Shown here one piece after another: positions 1 to 9,000 of a stretch of DNA of 64,000 nt. The position numbers and the translations under genes were made by a program. Every line of letters begins with the position of its first letter. The stretch's first letter is position 1. Location: contig NZ_JOEK01000008.1 of the NCBI RefSeq assembly GCF_000719135.1, forward strand, positions 208,264 through 272,263. The letters run 5' to 3'. Source of the stretch: Streptomyces avicenniae (GTDB taxonomy: Bacteria; Actinomycetota; Actinomycetes; Streptomycetales; Streptomycetaceae). The notes under the pieces were generated by a model. The model had not been told where the DNA came from and did not search any database. It was given only the letters and a program-made list of their open reading frames with translations.

Positions 1-372
1 GTCCGCCGGGTCGTACGCGGCCCGCAGCGCGTCCCGTACGGCGGCCTGGGCTTCCTCCCGGTCCAGGCCGAGCCGCCTGACGTGCTGCGCGTACGCCTGG
101 GCCGCCGCCGCCGCTTGCCGCGCGGCGGCGTCCCCGGCGGCGGCCACGAAGGTGCCGTGGCGGCCCCGGGTCTCGACGACGCCGTCGCCCTCCAGGGCGC
201 GGTACGCCTTGGCGACGGTGTTGGCGGCGAGGCCGAGGTCGTCGGCGAGGCCGCGGACGGTGGGCAGTCGGTGGCCGACGGGCAGGTCGCCGCTGCTCGC
301 GAGGGCGGCGATCCGGGCGCGCAGTTGCTCGTACGGCGCGACGGGCGAGGCGGGGTCGATGGTCAGCTTCAC
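1..372 (-). CDS. GntR-family transcriptional regulator (YtrA-like), 3' end outside window
   Basis: The visible 124 codons carry an N-terminal winged helix-turn-helix: an APYEQLRARI entry helix, a LPTVRGLADDLGLAANTVAKAYRAL-type recognition segment (split here as LPTVRGLADDL and AANTVAKAYRAL) and the ETRGRHGTFV wing. This is the GntR DNA-binding fold, and the short linker after it fits the small YtrA subgroup, though the effector domain lies off the window. The start is taken as GTG at 372, giving V-K-L-T-I-D. The gene lies 81 bp downstream of desB on the same strand and could be read through from it, but no operon link can be shown. Target and ligand are unknown. Confidence 0.8.
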   Translation of the reverse strand, partial: MKLTIDPASPVAPYEQLRARIAALASSGDLPVGHRLPTVRGLADDLGLAANTVAKAYRALEGDGVVETRGRHGTFVAAAGDAAARQAAAAAQAYAQHVRRLGLDREEAQAAVRDALRAAYDPAD

Positions 373-453
373 CCGCCCGATTGTGCCGCAGGGCGGCCGG
401 CCCGGTGGGGGGCCGGCCGTGCGCGCGGCGGGTGGGACGGGGGGTGAACCGCG

Positions 454-1791
454 TCAGCCGAAGGTCTGGAACGCGGTGCGTTCCGGGGTCCTGAAGACCT
501 GGCGGCCTGTCACGGTGTTCAGGACGGTCGCGCCCCGGTAGGCGCCGATGCCGAGGTCGGGGGCGGCGGCGCCGTGGGTGTGCAGTTCGGCGTTCTGCAC
601 GAACAGGCCGCCGGTGACCTCGGGGACGGTGCGGACGCGGTGGCCCGCGTCGATGTCGTACCGGCCCTGGTCGTCCCAGGCGATGAGTTTGTCCACCGGC
701 TCCAGGCAGTCGGGGCGGCGGGCCGTGTAGCCGGTGGAGGCGATGACGGCGCCGGTGGCCAGCTCGCGTTCCGTGCCCGTCTCGGCGTGCGAGGTGGTGA
801 GGCGGACAGTCCCGTCGTCGGCGGAGCGCGCGCCGAGGAGGGCCGTGCCGGGCAGAAGGGTGACCGGGGGGCGGTCGCCGTCGAGCATGTGGTCGTACAG
901 CTCGGCGTGGATGAGGTCGATCGTCTCGGTGTCGATGCCCTTGTACAGCTGCCACTGCGAGGCGACGAGGCGGTCGCGGACGCCGGGGGCGAGGCCGTTG
1001 AAGTACCGCATGTAGGCGGGGGTCGTGTACTCCAGGACGAGCTTGGAGTAGTCGAGCGGCGCGAAGCCCCAGGAGCGCGTCAGCCAGGTGAGGGACCATC
1101 CGGCGTCGCGCTGGCGGCGCAGCAGGTCGAGGAAGACCTCGGCGCCCGACTGGCCCGAGCCGACGACGGTGATGTCGCGTACGCCCTGTTCGCGCAGGCT
1201 GTCCACGCGGTGCAGGTGCTCGCCCGAGTGGAAGACGCGGTCGGGGGTGCGGGCGGCGGGGACGGCGAGGGCCGTGGGCAGGTGGGGTTCCGTGCCGACG
1301 CCGAGGGCGATGTTGCGGGCGTACGTGTCCGTGGCGGCGGCGCCGTCCGTACCGGCGGTGGGCGTGAGGGTCAGCCGCCACAGGGCGCGGTCGGCGTCCC
1401 AGTGGACGGCGGTGACGTCCGTGCCGAAGTGGGCGCCAGGCAGGCGGGCGGCGGCCCAGGCGCAGTAGTCGGCGTACTCGCGGCGCGGCACGTGGAAGCG
1501 CTCGGCGATGTAGAAGGGGTACATCCGGTCGTGCTCGGCGAGGTAGTTGAGGAACGACCAGCGGCTGGTGGGGCGGACGAGCGAGACGAGGTCGGCGAGG
1601 AAGCCGACCTGGAGCTTGGCCCAGTCGAACATGAGGCCCGGGTGCCAGTCGTAGGCCGGGCGGCGGTCGTACGCGGCGTAGGCGAGGTCGTCCACCTCGT
1701 CGGCGAGCGCGGTGAGGGAGAGGTTGAACGGGCCGATGCCGACGGCGGCGAGGTCGAGGACCGGCGGTTCGGCGTGCGGGGCGGGGCTCAC
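454..1791 (-). CDS. desB: L-lysine/diamine N-monooxygenase of desferrioxamine biosynthesis (DesB-like)
   Basis: This 445-aa protein belongs to the IucD/SidA/PvdA family of FAD- and NADPH-dependent N-hydroxylating monooxygenases. It shows the FAD-binding AVGIGPFNLSL motif near residue 20, an NADPH-binding VVGSGQSGAEV motif near residue 210 and a C-terminal ASTGYTARRP segment matching the family's ATGY element. In the des pathway the enzyme N-hydroxylates cadaverine made by DesA. The GTG start at 1791 overlaps the stop of the upstream decarboxylase by 4 nt (GTGA), so the two are translationally coupled. Expression should follow the iron box at 3430-3448. Oddly, no desC or desD follows; those genes are at 59.4-61.8 kb. 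Ornithine as substrate cannot be excluded from sequence alone. Confidence 0.88.
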   Translation of the reverse strand: MSPAPHAEPPVLDLAAVGIGPFNLSLTALADEVDDLAYAAYDRRPAYDWHPGLMFDWAKLQVGFLADLVSLVRPTSRWSFLNYLAEHDRMYPFYIAERFHVPRREYADYCAWAAARLPGAHFGTDVTAVHWDADRALWRLTLTPTAGTDGAAATDTYARNIALGVGTEPHLPTALAVPAARTPDRVFHSGEHLHRVDSLREQGVRDITVVGSGQSGAEVFLDLLRRQRDAGWSLTWLTRSWGFAPLDYSKLVLEYTTPAYMRYFNGLAPGVRDRLVASQWQLYKGIDTETIDLIHAELYDHMLDGDRPPVTLLPGTALLGARSADDGTVRLTTSHAETGTERELATGAVIASTGYTARRPDCLEPVDKLIAWDDQGRYDIDAGHRVRTVPEVTGGLFVQNAELHTHGAAAPDLGIGAYRGATVLNTVTGRQVFRTPERTAFQTFG

Positions 1792-3314
1792 AGATGTTCT
1801 CCGGTGCTCTCGACGGCTTCACCGGCGGCGACGACGGCGGCGAACAGTTCGTCCAGATCGGTCTTGGTGGCCTGCGGGTTGAGCAGGGTGAGTTTCAGGC
1901 GGACGGCGCCGCCCGGCAGGTCGGTGCGGCCGATGAGGGCGCTGCCCTGGCGCAGCAGGCGGCGGCGGAGGGCGCCGTTGACGGCGTCGGGGTCCGCGCC
2001 GGTGCGGGGCAGGTAGTGGAAGACGACCGTGGTGAGGACGGGTTCCGTGGTGAGTTCGAGACGGGGGTGGGCGGTCACGGCGGCGGCGGCGTGACCCGCC
2101 AGGTCGTGGCAGGCGTCGAGCATGGCGCCGATGCCCTCGCGGCCGAGGGCGAGGAAGGTGGCGGCGACCTTGACGGCGTCGGCGCGGCGGGTGGTGGCGA
2201 GGGAGTTGCCGAGCAGGCCGTCGTACCCGGCGGCGCCGTCGTCGTCGGGGTTGAGGTAGGCGACGCGCAGCCCGGTGGTGGCGGCGAGGTCGCGGGCGTC
2301 CCGGACGAGCAGGACGCTGGCGGCGGCGGGCTGCCAGGCGGTCTTGTGCAGGTCGATGGTGATCGTGTCGGCGGACTCCAGGCCGGTGAGGAGGGGGCGG
2401 AGCCGGTCGGAGAAGAGGGCGCCGCCGCCGTAGGCCGCGTCCACGTGCAGCCGGATGCCCTCGCGGCGTGCGATGACGGCGAGTTCCGGCAGGGGGTCGA
2501 TGGAGCCGTAGTCGGTGGTGCCCGCGGTGGCGACGACGGCGAGGGGGATCTCGTCGGGCGCGCGGGAGGCGAGGGCGTGCTCCAGCGCGGCGACGTCCAT
2601 GCGGTGCTCGGCGTCGGCCGGGACGGCGCGGACGGCGTGCTCGCCGAGGCCGAGCAGGGCGCAGGCGCGGGCGACGGAGAAGTGCGCCAGCTCCGAGCAG
2701 TAGACGACGGGGCGGATGCTCAGGCCGGTCAGCCCCGTGCTGCGGATGTCGCCGCGGTCGCGCAGGACGGCGTCGCGGGCGATGAGGAGTGCCTGGAGGT
2801 TGGAGGCGGTGCCGCCGGGGGTGAGGACGCCGTCGGCGCCGGGGCCGTGGCCGACGAGGTCGGTCAGGGAGCGGACGAGGCGGCGTTCGAGCTCGACCGC
2901 GTAGGGGCCGCTGTCCCAGGTGTCCACGGAGGCGTTGAAGACGGAGGCGAGGACGTCGGCGGCGGCGGCGACGCTCAGGGCGGGGGGCTGGAGATGGGCG
3001 GCGGCCCGCGGGTCGGCGAGGTCCACGGTGTGGGCGGCGTAGGAGCGGGCCAGCGCCAGCACGGCGTCGCGGCCCTTGCCGGTGCGCGGGAGGGGGCCGT
3101 CGGGGAGCTGGGCGTCGATGAGATGTGACAGCTCGTCGGGAGTGAGGGCGGGGAGGGGTCCGCTGCGGCGGCGGAGCGCCCCGGCGGCTTCTCTGGTCAG
3201 CTCGGTGACGAGCCGTCCGACCTCGGCGAGGCCGGCGGGGTCGGCGGCCAGGAGGTCGGGCTCCAGGAGGGCGGAGGGTGCGGGGGCGGGTGGTGCATGG
3301 CCGGGCATGCTCAT
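1788..3314 (-). CDS. desA: PLP-dependent (lysine) decarboxylase, DesA-like
   Basis: This group II pyridoxal-phosphate decarboxylase of 508 aa has the SELAHFSV and VDAAYGG cofactor-pocket segments and the Schiff-base lysine in DLHKTAWQP (about K324); the DLHK-x-x-WQP form is typical of siderophore-associated lysine decarboxylases. The inferred role is conversion of L-lysine to cadaverine, the first des step. The start is taken as ATG at 3314 (alternative ATG 3308): an upstream in-frame TTG at 3428 abuts the iron box and is improbable. The gene is coupled to desB by a GTGA overlap. DmdR/IdeR-type repression by iron is likely. A diaminobutyrate or other diamine pathway is the main alternative. 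Confidence 0.87.
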   Translation of the reverse strand: MSMPGHAPPAPAPSALLEPDLLAADPAGLAEVGRLVTELTREAAGALRRRSGPLPALTPDELSHLIDAQLPDGPLPRTGKGRDAVLALARSYAAHTVDLADPRAAAHLQPPALSVAAAADVLASVFNASVDTWDSGPYAVELERRLVRSLTDLVGHGPGADGVLTPGGTASNLQALLIARDAVLRDRGDIRSTGLTGLSIRPVVYCSELAHFSVARACALLGLGEHAVRAVPADAEHRMDVAALEHALASRAPDEIPLAVVATAGTTDYGSIDPLPELAVIARREGIRLHVDAAYGGGALFSDRLRPLLTGLESADTITIDLHKTAWQPAAASVLLVRDARDLAATTGLRVAYLNPDDDGAAGYDGLLGNSLATTRRADAVKVAATFLALGREGIGAMLDACHDLAGHAAAAVTAHPRLELTTEPVLTTVVFHYLPRTGADPDAVNGALRRRLLRQGSALIGRTDLPGGAVRLKLTLLNPQATKTDLDELFAAVVAAGEAVESTGEHL

Positions 3315-3429
3315 GGGTTCTGTGGGTGTCCCTTGTATCGGCGGCTGATCGGTGACATGGGGGCGCGCCCGGGAGCCGGTGGTCGGCTGACGAGGGCCGG
3401 ACGGACGGTCTCCGTTCACCCGGATCAAT

Positions 3430-3448
3430 TTAGGTTAGGCATACCTAA
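3430..3448. promoter_or_regulatory. Iron box (DmdR1/IdeR operator) upstream of desA
   Basis: TTAGGTTAGGCATACCTAA matches the actinobacterial iron-box consensus TTAGGTTAGGCTAACCTAA at 17 of 19 positions and is nearly palindromic. It lies 115 bp upstream of the chosen desA start, in the divergent gap to the PPOX gene, so it could affect both directions. The consensus is known; binding here is inferred. Confidence 0.88.
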
Positions 3449-3572
3449 CCATGTCAACAGGGCCTCGGTGTGCGGGGGGTCACGGCGGCGGAGCTGTCAG
3501 TGCCGGGGCGTAAGCTCGGTGAGGTGCGGAGGAGGCCCGCCGGGACGGGTGGGCCGGGACGGGAGGTCGCCG

Positions 3573-4229
3573 GTGGACACGGACACGTGGGAAGCGACGG
3601 AGGGCGGCGGGGTGCGTGACGTCACGTCGGAGGCGGAGCTGCGGGAGCTGGTCGGCGAACCCGCCCCGTACACCCGCGACAAGACCCGGACCACGCTGCA
3701 CGCCCTCGACCGCGCCTGGCTGGCCCGCTCACCGTTCTGCCTGATCGCCACGTCCGCCGCGGACGGCACGTGCGACGTCTCGCCCAAGGGCGATCCGCCC
3801 GGCTTCGCGCTCGTCCTGGACGACCGCACCCTCGCCCTCCCCGAGCGGCCGGGCAACAAACGGATGGACGGCTTCCGCAACATCCTGGCGAACCCCCGGG
3901 TCGGCCTGATCTTCCTCATACCCGGGCGGGGCGACACCCTGCGGATCAACGGGCGGGCGCGCATCGTCCGGGAGGCGCCGTTCTTCGACCGCATGACGGT
4001 CAAGGGCAACCGGCCGCGGCTCGCCCTGGTCGTGGAGGCGGAGGAGATATTCACCCACTGCGCCAAGTCGGCGCTGCGCTCAGGACTGTGGGACCCGGCC
4101 ACCTGGCAGCCGGACGCCCTGCCGTCCCGCGCGCGGATCTCCAAGGCGCTGGAACGCCCGGACGACGCGCTGGAGGTGCTGGAGAAGCACTACGGACCGC
4201 AGTACGTGGAAGGGCTGTACAAGGGCTGA
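3573..4229 (+). CDS. PPOX-class FMN-dependent flavoprotein (MSMEG_1061-like)
   Basis: The protein is 218 aa with the split-barrel fold of pyridoxamine-5'-phosphate-oxidase-like proteins. Visible features are an ARSPFCLIATSAADG strand pair, the VSPKGDPPGF loop, GNKRMDGFRNILANPRVGL (the FMN-binding stretch) and LRINGRARI. The C-terminal CAKSALRSGLWDP segment is typical of the subgroup that uses FMN or F420 in redox reactions with unknown substrates. The start is GTG at 3573, 6 nt after GGGAGG; the open frame extends to 3297 but would overlap desA, and GTG 3612 is another option. It is divergent from desA with an iron box between, which may be coincidence. The substrate cannot be named. Confidence 0.8.
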   Translation: MDTDTWEATEGGGVRDVTSEAELRELVGEPAPYTRDKTRTTLHALDRAWLARSPFCLIATSAADGTCDVSPKGDPPGFALVLDDRTLALPERPGNKRMDGFRNILANPRVGLIFLIPGRGDTLRINGRARIVREAPFFDRMTVKGNRPRLALVVEAEEIFTHCAKSALRSGLWDPATWQPDALPSRARISKALERPDDALEVLEKHYGPQYVEGLYKG

Positions 4230-4275
4230 CGGACCGGCAGGCTGACGGCCTGACGGGCCGACGGCTCCCGTGTCC

Positions 4276-4997
4276 TCAGCCCGCGATCCGCGCGCGGGCC
4301 TGCGCGAGGGCGACGCCGGGCGCGTCGGCGGCGGCGCACGGGATGTCGGGCAGCACGCCCATGCCCTCCCAGTTGGTGCCCGAGACCGGGTTGACCGCCC
4401 GCGCGATCGGGACGGTCAGCTCCAGGTGCGGGTGGACCTGCCAGCTGTCGCACGGGTGCGCGCCCCCGGCGGTGCGCTCGCCGACGACCACGGCGCGGCC
4501 GGGCTGCTGAAGGTCGTAGGCCAGCTCCTCGGCGGCGGAGAACGTGACACCGCTGGTCAGGACGTACAGCGGTTTCGTCCCGCCGAAGCGCGGTCCCGGC
4601 ACGTGCGGCAGCGTCCAGAACTGCTCGTGGCGGTCGCCCTCGCGCCGGTGCAGGGTGTTCAGGTGCGTCCGCCCGTCGAACAGATAGGTGCAGACGTACG
4701 AGACGGCGCCGGGGGAACCGCCCCGGTTGCCCGCAGGTCGAGGATCAGGGCGCGGGCGGGCGCGACCAGGGTGAGCGCGGCGGTCAGCGGCCCGGCCGAC
4801 CGGTCGGGCGGGAACAGCTCAGGCCCCAGCTCCAGCAGGGCGACGCCGCCGTCGAGCAGTTCCACCTTCGGCACGCCGCCGAGGGATCCGTCGAACGTCA
4901 GGCGCTCCTCGGCCACGTGGGGCGCGCCCTGCCCCGGGGACGCCGAAGCCGGATCGGCTGACGGGGCGTCGGTGATGCCATGGGGACAGCTGAGCAC
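4276..4997 (-). pseudogene. S41-family (tail-specific/IRBP-like) peptidase, frameshifted and N-terminally short
   Basis: Two adjoining minus-strand frames together encode the catalytic half of an S41 serine peptidase. The first (4997 to about 4730) gives VPKVELLDGGVALLELG and ends in ALILDLR; the second gives the C-terminal part with TSGVTFSAAEELAYDL, where the Ser of FSAAE is the expected nucleophile, and ERTAGGAHP. The expected DLRGNRGGSPG glycine-rich segment is recovered if one G is restored near 4733, so a single-base deletion separates the halves. The helical N-terminal domain normally preceding this core is not evident; the upstream neighbour's stop is only 22 bp from the first ATG. 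It is a pseudogene, or a live gene hit by a sequencing error plus a short N-terminus. Confidence 0.72.
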
Positions 4998-5018
4998 ACG
5001 GCGCGAAGGGGCCGCGGT

Positions 5019-6026
5019 TCAGGCCGCGTCGAGCTGTCCGGCGGGCCCGGCGGCGCGGGCGCCGAAGCGGCGCCTGGCACGGTCGGCCGCCGCCTCCGCG
5101 CGGCGGCGGCGTTCGTCCGCCGGGTCGAGGGAGAGCTGCCGGGCGCTGTGCGAGACGTCCGTCAGGTCCTCGGCGCGCAGCGCGACCGCGCGGACGCGGG
5201 CCCGCTGGAGGCCGAGCGCGTCGTGCAGGGCGTAGGCGGTGCCGGCCAACGCCGGGGTGTGGGCGGTCGGTTCGGTCAGGGTGCGGCGGCGCGTGGAGAC
5301 GGTGCGGTCGGCGTAGCGGACGGTGAGGGTGAGGGCGCGGGTGGTCTGCCCGGTGTCGCGCAGCCGGAAGCCGAGCCGGTCGGCGAGGGTGAGCAGGGCG
5401 CGGCGGCGTACGGCGGGGTCCAGCTCGTCGTGGCCGAACCGGTGCTCGGCCGCCGTGGACCTGGCCGGTGTGCCGGGGACGACGGAGGTCGGGTCGATGC
5501 CCCGGGCGAGGTCCTGCACCCGGCGGGCGGTGGAGGCGCCCAGGATGCGCTGGAGCGTGAGGGCCGGGGCGGCGGCCAGCAGGCCCGCGGTGCCGATGCC
5601 GTACGCGGCGAGGGCGCGGGCGGTGGCGGGGCCGACGCCGTGCAGGTCGGCGGCGGGCCGGTCGGCGAGGAAGGCGGCGATCGCGTCCGGGTCGTCGGGC
5701 ACGGCGGCGATCCCGGGGCCGCCGCCGGGCCGGGCCGCGGCCAGCCGCGCCAGCAGCGGGTTGGGGCCGACGCCGATGGCGCAGTCGGTGCCGTGCAGGG
5801 CGAGGCCGCGCACCCGGACGAGCCGTGCGAGCCGTACGGCGTCGAGGCCGAAGTAACGCAGGGCGCCCCGGACGTCGGCGAGCGCGGCGTCGGGCGGCAG
5901 CGGCTGGACGACGGGGGTGATGCCGTGCAGGACGCCGAGCAGCCCGGGGTGGGCCGAGCGGTCGGCGCCGTCCGTGGCGCGCGGGCCGGTGAGGTAGCGC
6001 ACGTAGAGCACGTGCCGTCCGGTCAT
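5019..6026 (-). CDS. ImuB-like inactive Y-family polymerase homologue
   Basis: This 335-aa protein resembles the C-terminal two thirds of DinB/ImuB polymerases: CAIGVGPNPLLARLAA, a helix-hairpin-helix LHGVGPATARALAAYGI, and a little-finger domain with RALTLTVRYAD. The catalytic carboxylates of active Y-family enzymes are missing: the HxDxDxFF start is replaced by VLYVRYLT, and the usual SIDEAFLD is QPLPPDAALADV. It therefore looks like a non-catalytic ImuB-type partner. Its ATG at 6026 overlaps the dnaE2 stop by 4 nt (ATGA), matching the ImuB-DnaE2 pairing known for translesion synthesis. It is shorter than typical ImuB (about 500 aa). No ImuA homologue is seen nearby. SOS control from the LexA box upstream of dnaE2 is expected. 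Confidence 0.8.
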   Translation of the reverse strand: MTGRHVLYVRYLTGPRATDGADRSAHPGLLGVLHGITPVVQPLPPDAALADVRGALRYFGLDAVRLARLVRVRGLALHGTDCAIGVGPNPLLARLAAARPGGGPGIAAVPDDPDAIAAFLADRPAADLHGVGPATARALAAYGIGTAGLLAAAPALTLQRILGASTARRVQDLARGIDPTSVVPGTPARSTAAEHRFGHDELDPAVRRRALLTLADRLGFRLRDTGQTTRALTLTVRYADRTVSTRRRTLTEPTAHTPALAGTAYALHDALGLQRARVRAVALRAEDLTDVSHSARQLSLDPADERRRRAEAAADRARRRFGARAAGPAGQLDAA

Positions 6027-9000
6027 CCCGCGCTCCCCGGGCTGGAGTGCCACAGCTTGCGCGGGGCGGCGGAGCCACCGGCCGGGCGCAGGTCGGCCCA
6101 GGGGTGGAGGGTGTAGCCGTTGCCCAGGTCGATGCGGCGGGTGACGCCTTCGGGGGCCTCCGTGTCCGCGGGGTTCGCCGTGAGGCGTTCGGCGACCGCG
6201 TCGAGGCCGCCGGTGCGGCGCAGGTCGGCCAGTTCGGCGAGGTCCCACGCGGCCTCGCCGACCACGGTCAGCGTGCGCGGGCCGCGCCGCTGGACGGTGC
6301 CGCGCACCAGCAGCAGCCAGGAGTGGAAGACGGTGTGGGCGCAGGCGGCGTGGCTGTCCTCGAAGAAGGCCAGGTCCACGAGCCCCGTGGTGTCGTCGAG
6401 GGTGGCGAAGACGACGCGCCTGCCCGAGCGGATCGGCGGGGTCTGGGTGGCGGCCTTGGCCCCCGCGACCAGCACGGTGTCGCCGTGCCGCGCCTCGCGC
6501 AGGCGGCGGGCGGTGAGCACGCCGAGTTCGTCGAGGAACGCGCGGTGCCCCGTCAGCAGGTGCTGCTGGGTCTCCATGCCGAGCACGTCGAGCTCGGCGC
6601 CGAGCCGTTCGTCCGCGCCGAGGTCGGGCAGCCCGGCGGGGGGCGTGCGGGCGGCGTCGTCGCCGAACGGGAGCTGGCCGCCGCCCGGCCCGCTGCCGAC
6701 GCGCTGCCGGTGCAGTTCGGCGATGTGCAGCAGCAGGTCGCGGCGGTTCGCGCCGAAGGCGTCGAGCGCGCCGACCATGGCGAGCCGTTCGGCGACCGGC
6801 CGGGACGGCGCGGCGCGCGCGAAGAGGTCGGTCAGCGAGCCGTACGGGCGCCCGGCGGCGATCCGTTCCGCCTCCTCGCCGCTGATCCCCCGGACGTCGC
6901 CGAGGGCGAGCCGGACACCCCACCGCCCTGATTCGGACTCCAGTTCGATTCGATAGGCGGTGTCCGACGCGTTCACGTCCAGCGGCAGCACCGGCACCCC
7001 CCGCCGCCGCGCGTCGGCGAGCAGCAGCCGCTTCGGGTACATGCCCGGGTCGTGCGTGAGCAGCCCGGCGTAGAACGCGGCCGGGTGGTGCGCCTTGAGC
7101 CAGGCCGACTGGTAGGTGGGCACGGCGAACGCGACGGCGTGCGCCTTGCAGAAGCCGAACGAGCCGAAGGACTCGACGATCTCCCAGGTCCGCGCGACGA
7201 CCTCGGGCGCGTACCCCCGTTTCCCCGCCTCGGCGGCGAACCAGGCGCCGACCCGCCCCTGCCGCTCCCGGTCGGACAACGCGCGGCGCGCCTCGTCCGC
7301 GAGCGCGCGGTCGCAGCCGGTCATGCGGGCGATCACGCCGATGACCTGCTCGTGGAAGACGACGACGCCGTGCGTCTCGCGCAGAATCGGCTCCAGGTCC
7401 TGGTGCGGGTACCGCGCGGGCCGCCGCCCGGCCCGGCTCTCGATGAACGGCCGCACCATGTCGGCGCCGACCGGCCCCGGCCTGAACAGCGATATATCGA
7501 CAACCAGGTCGTGGAAGTCCTCCGGCTGGAGCCGCCCGATGAGATCGCGCTGCCCCGGCGACTCGATCTGGAAGCAGCCCAGCGTCTCGGACGTCCTGAT
7601 CAGCCGGTACGTCTCCGGGTCACCCTGCGGCACGCGGTCGAGGTCGATGCGCTCGCCCCTGGCCCGTCCGGTCTCGGCGACGGCGTGCGCCATGGCGGAC
7701 TGCATCCGCACGCCGAGCACGTCGAGCTTGAGCAGGCCGAGATCCTCCACGTCCTCCTTGTCGAACTGGGACATGGCGAAGCCCTCGCCGCTGGTCGGCA
7801 CGACGGGGGTGCGGTCGCGCAGCGACACGTCCGACAGCAGCACGCCGCAGGGGTGCATGGCCACGCCGCGCGGCAGGGCGTCCAGCGCCTCGACCAGGTC
7901 CCACATGCGCGGCCCGTACGCGTCGGCGTCGAGGCCGCGCAGCTCCGGCAGCTCGGCCAGGGCGGCGCGCGCGTCCCTGGCCCTGATGTGCGGGAACGCC
8001 GTGGCCAGCCGCCCCGTCTCCGCCGGGTCGAGGCCGAGGGCGAGCCCGACGTCGCGGATCGCGTGCCGGACGCGGTACGTCTCCGGCATCGCGACGGTCG
8101 CGACGCGCCGCTCCCCGAAGCGCTCGAAGATCGCCCGGTACGCGTCGAGGCGGCGGGCGGACTCCACGTCGATGTCGATGTCGGGCAGCACGGCGCGGCG
8201 CGGCGAGAGGAACCGTTCCATCAGCAGCCCGTGCTCCACCGGGTCGGCGTGCGCGATGCCGAGGAGGTGGTTGACGAGGGAGCCCGCGCCCGAGCCGCGC
8301 GCGGTGACGCGGATGCCGAGGCCCCTGACGTCCCGCACGACCTGGGCGACGGTGAGGAAGTACGACGCGAACCCGAGGCGGGCGATCACGTCCAGCTCGG
8401 CGTCGAGCCTGGCCCAGCGCCCCGGGTCGCGTTCGAGGCGGCGGGCCAGCATCCCGGCGGCGCAGCGCGAACGCAGGACGCGGTCGGCCGTCCGGTCGGC
8501 CGCGCCGACGAGGCGCGCCTCCGGGAAGTGGACGCTGCCGACGCCGAGGTCGCCCTCGGGATCGACGCGGCAGGACTGCGCCGTCTCCTCGGTGACGGTC
8601 AGCAGGCGGCGCGCCTCGGTGGCGCCCATCCCGGCCGCCGTGGCGACGGCGTCGGCCGCCTCCGCCATGGCGGCCGGGCCCTTGAGCCAGCGCTCGCCGT
8701 TGTCGTGCGGCCCGCGCGGGTCGATGGGGACGAGGCGGCGGGCGGCGTCGAGGACGTCGGCGACCTGCCCCTGCCCCGGGTCGGCGTAGCGCACGCCGTT
8801 GGTGAGCACGGGCGGGACACCGGCGGTGGCGGCGAGGCCGAGGGTGCGGGCGGCGGTGCGCGGCGGGCCGCTGGCGTCCACGGCGAGGCGCAGTCCGTCA
8901 CCGGCGGTCTCGCGCCAGGGGGCGAGCAGCCGCGCGGCACGGTCGGGGCGGCCCGCCGTCAGGGCGCGTCCCGGCGGGGAGTCGGGGCCGAGCAGGACGA

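Noticed and set aside
574..2016. Long plus-strand open frame of 480 codons opposite desB/desA
   Set aside because: It mirrors codon bias of the real minus-strand genes, has a Gly/Val/Arg-rich composition and no domain.
3315..3428. N-terminal extension of DesA from a TTG at 3428
   Set aside because: It would abut the iron box, lacks a ribosome-binding site, and family proteins begin nearer ATG 3314.
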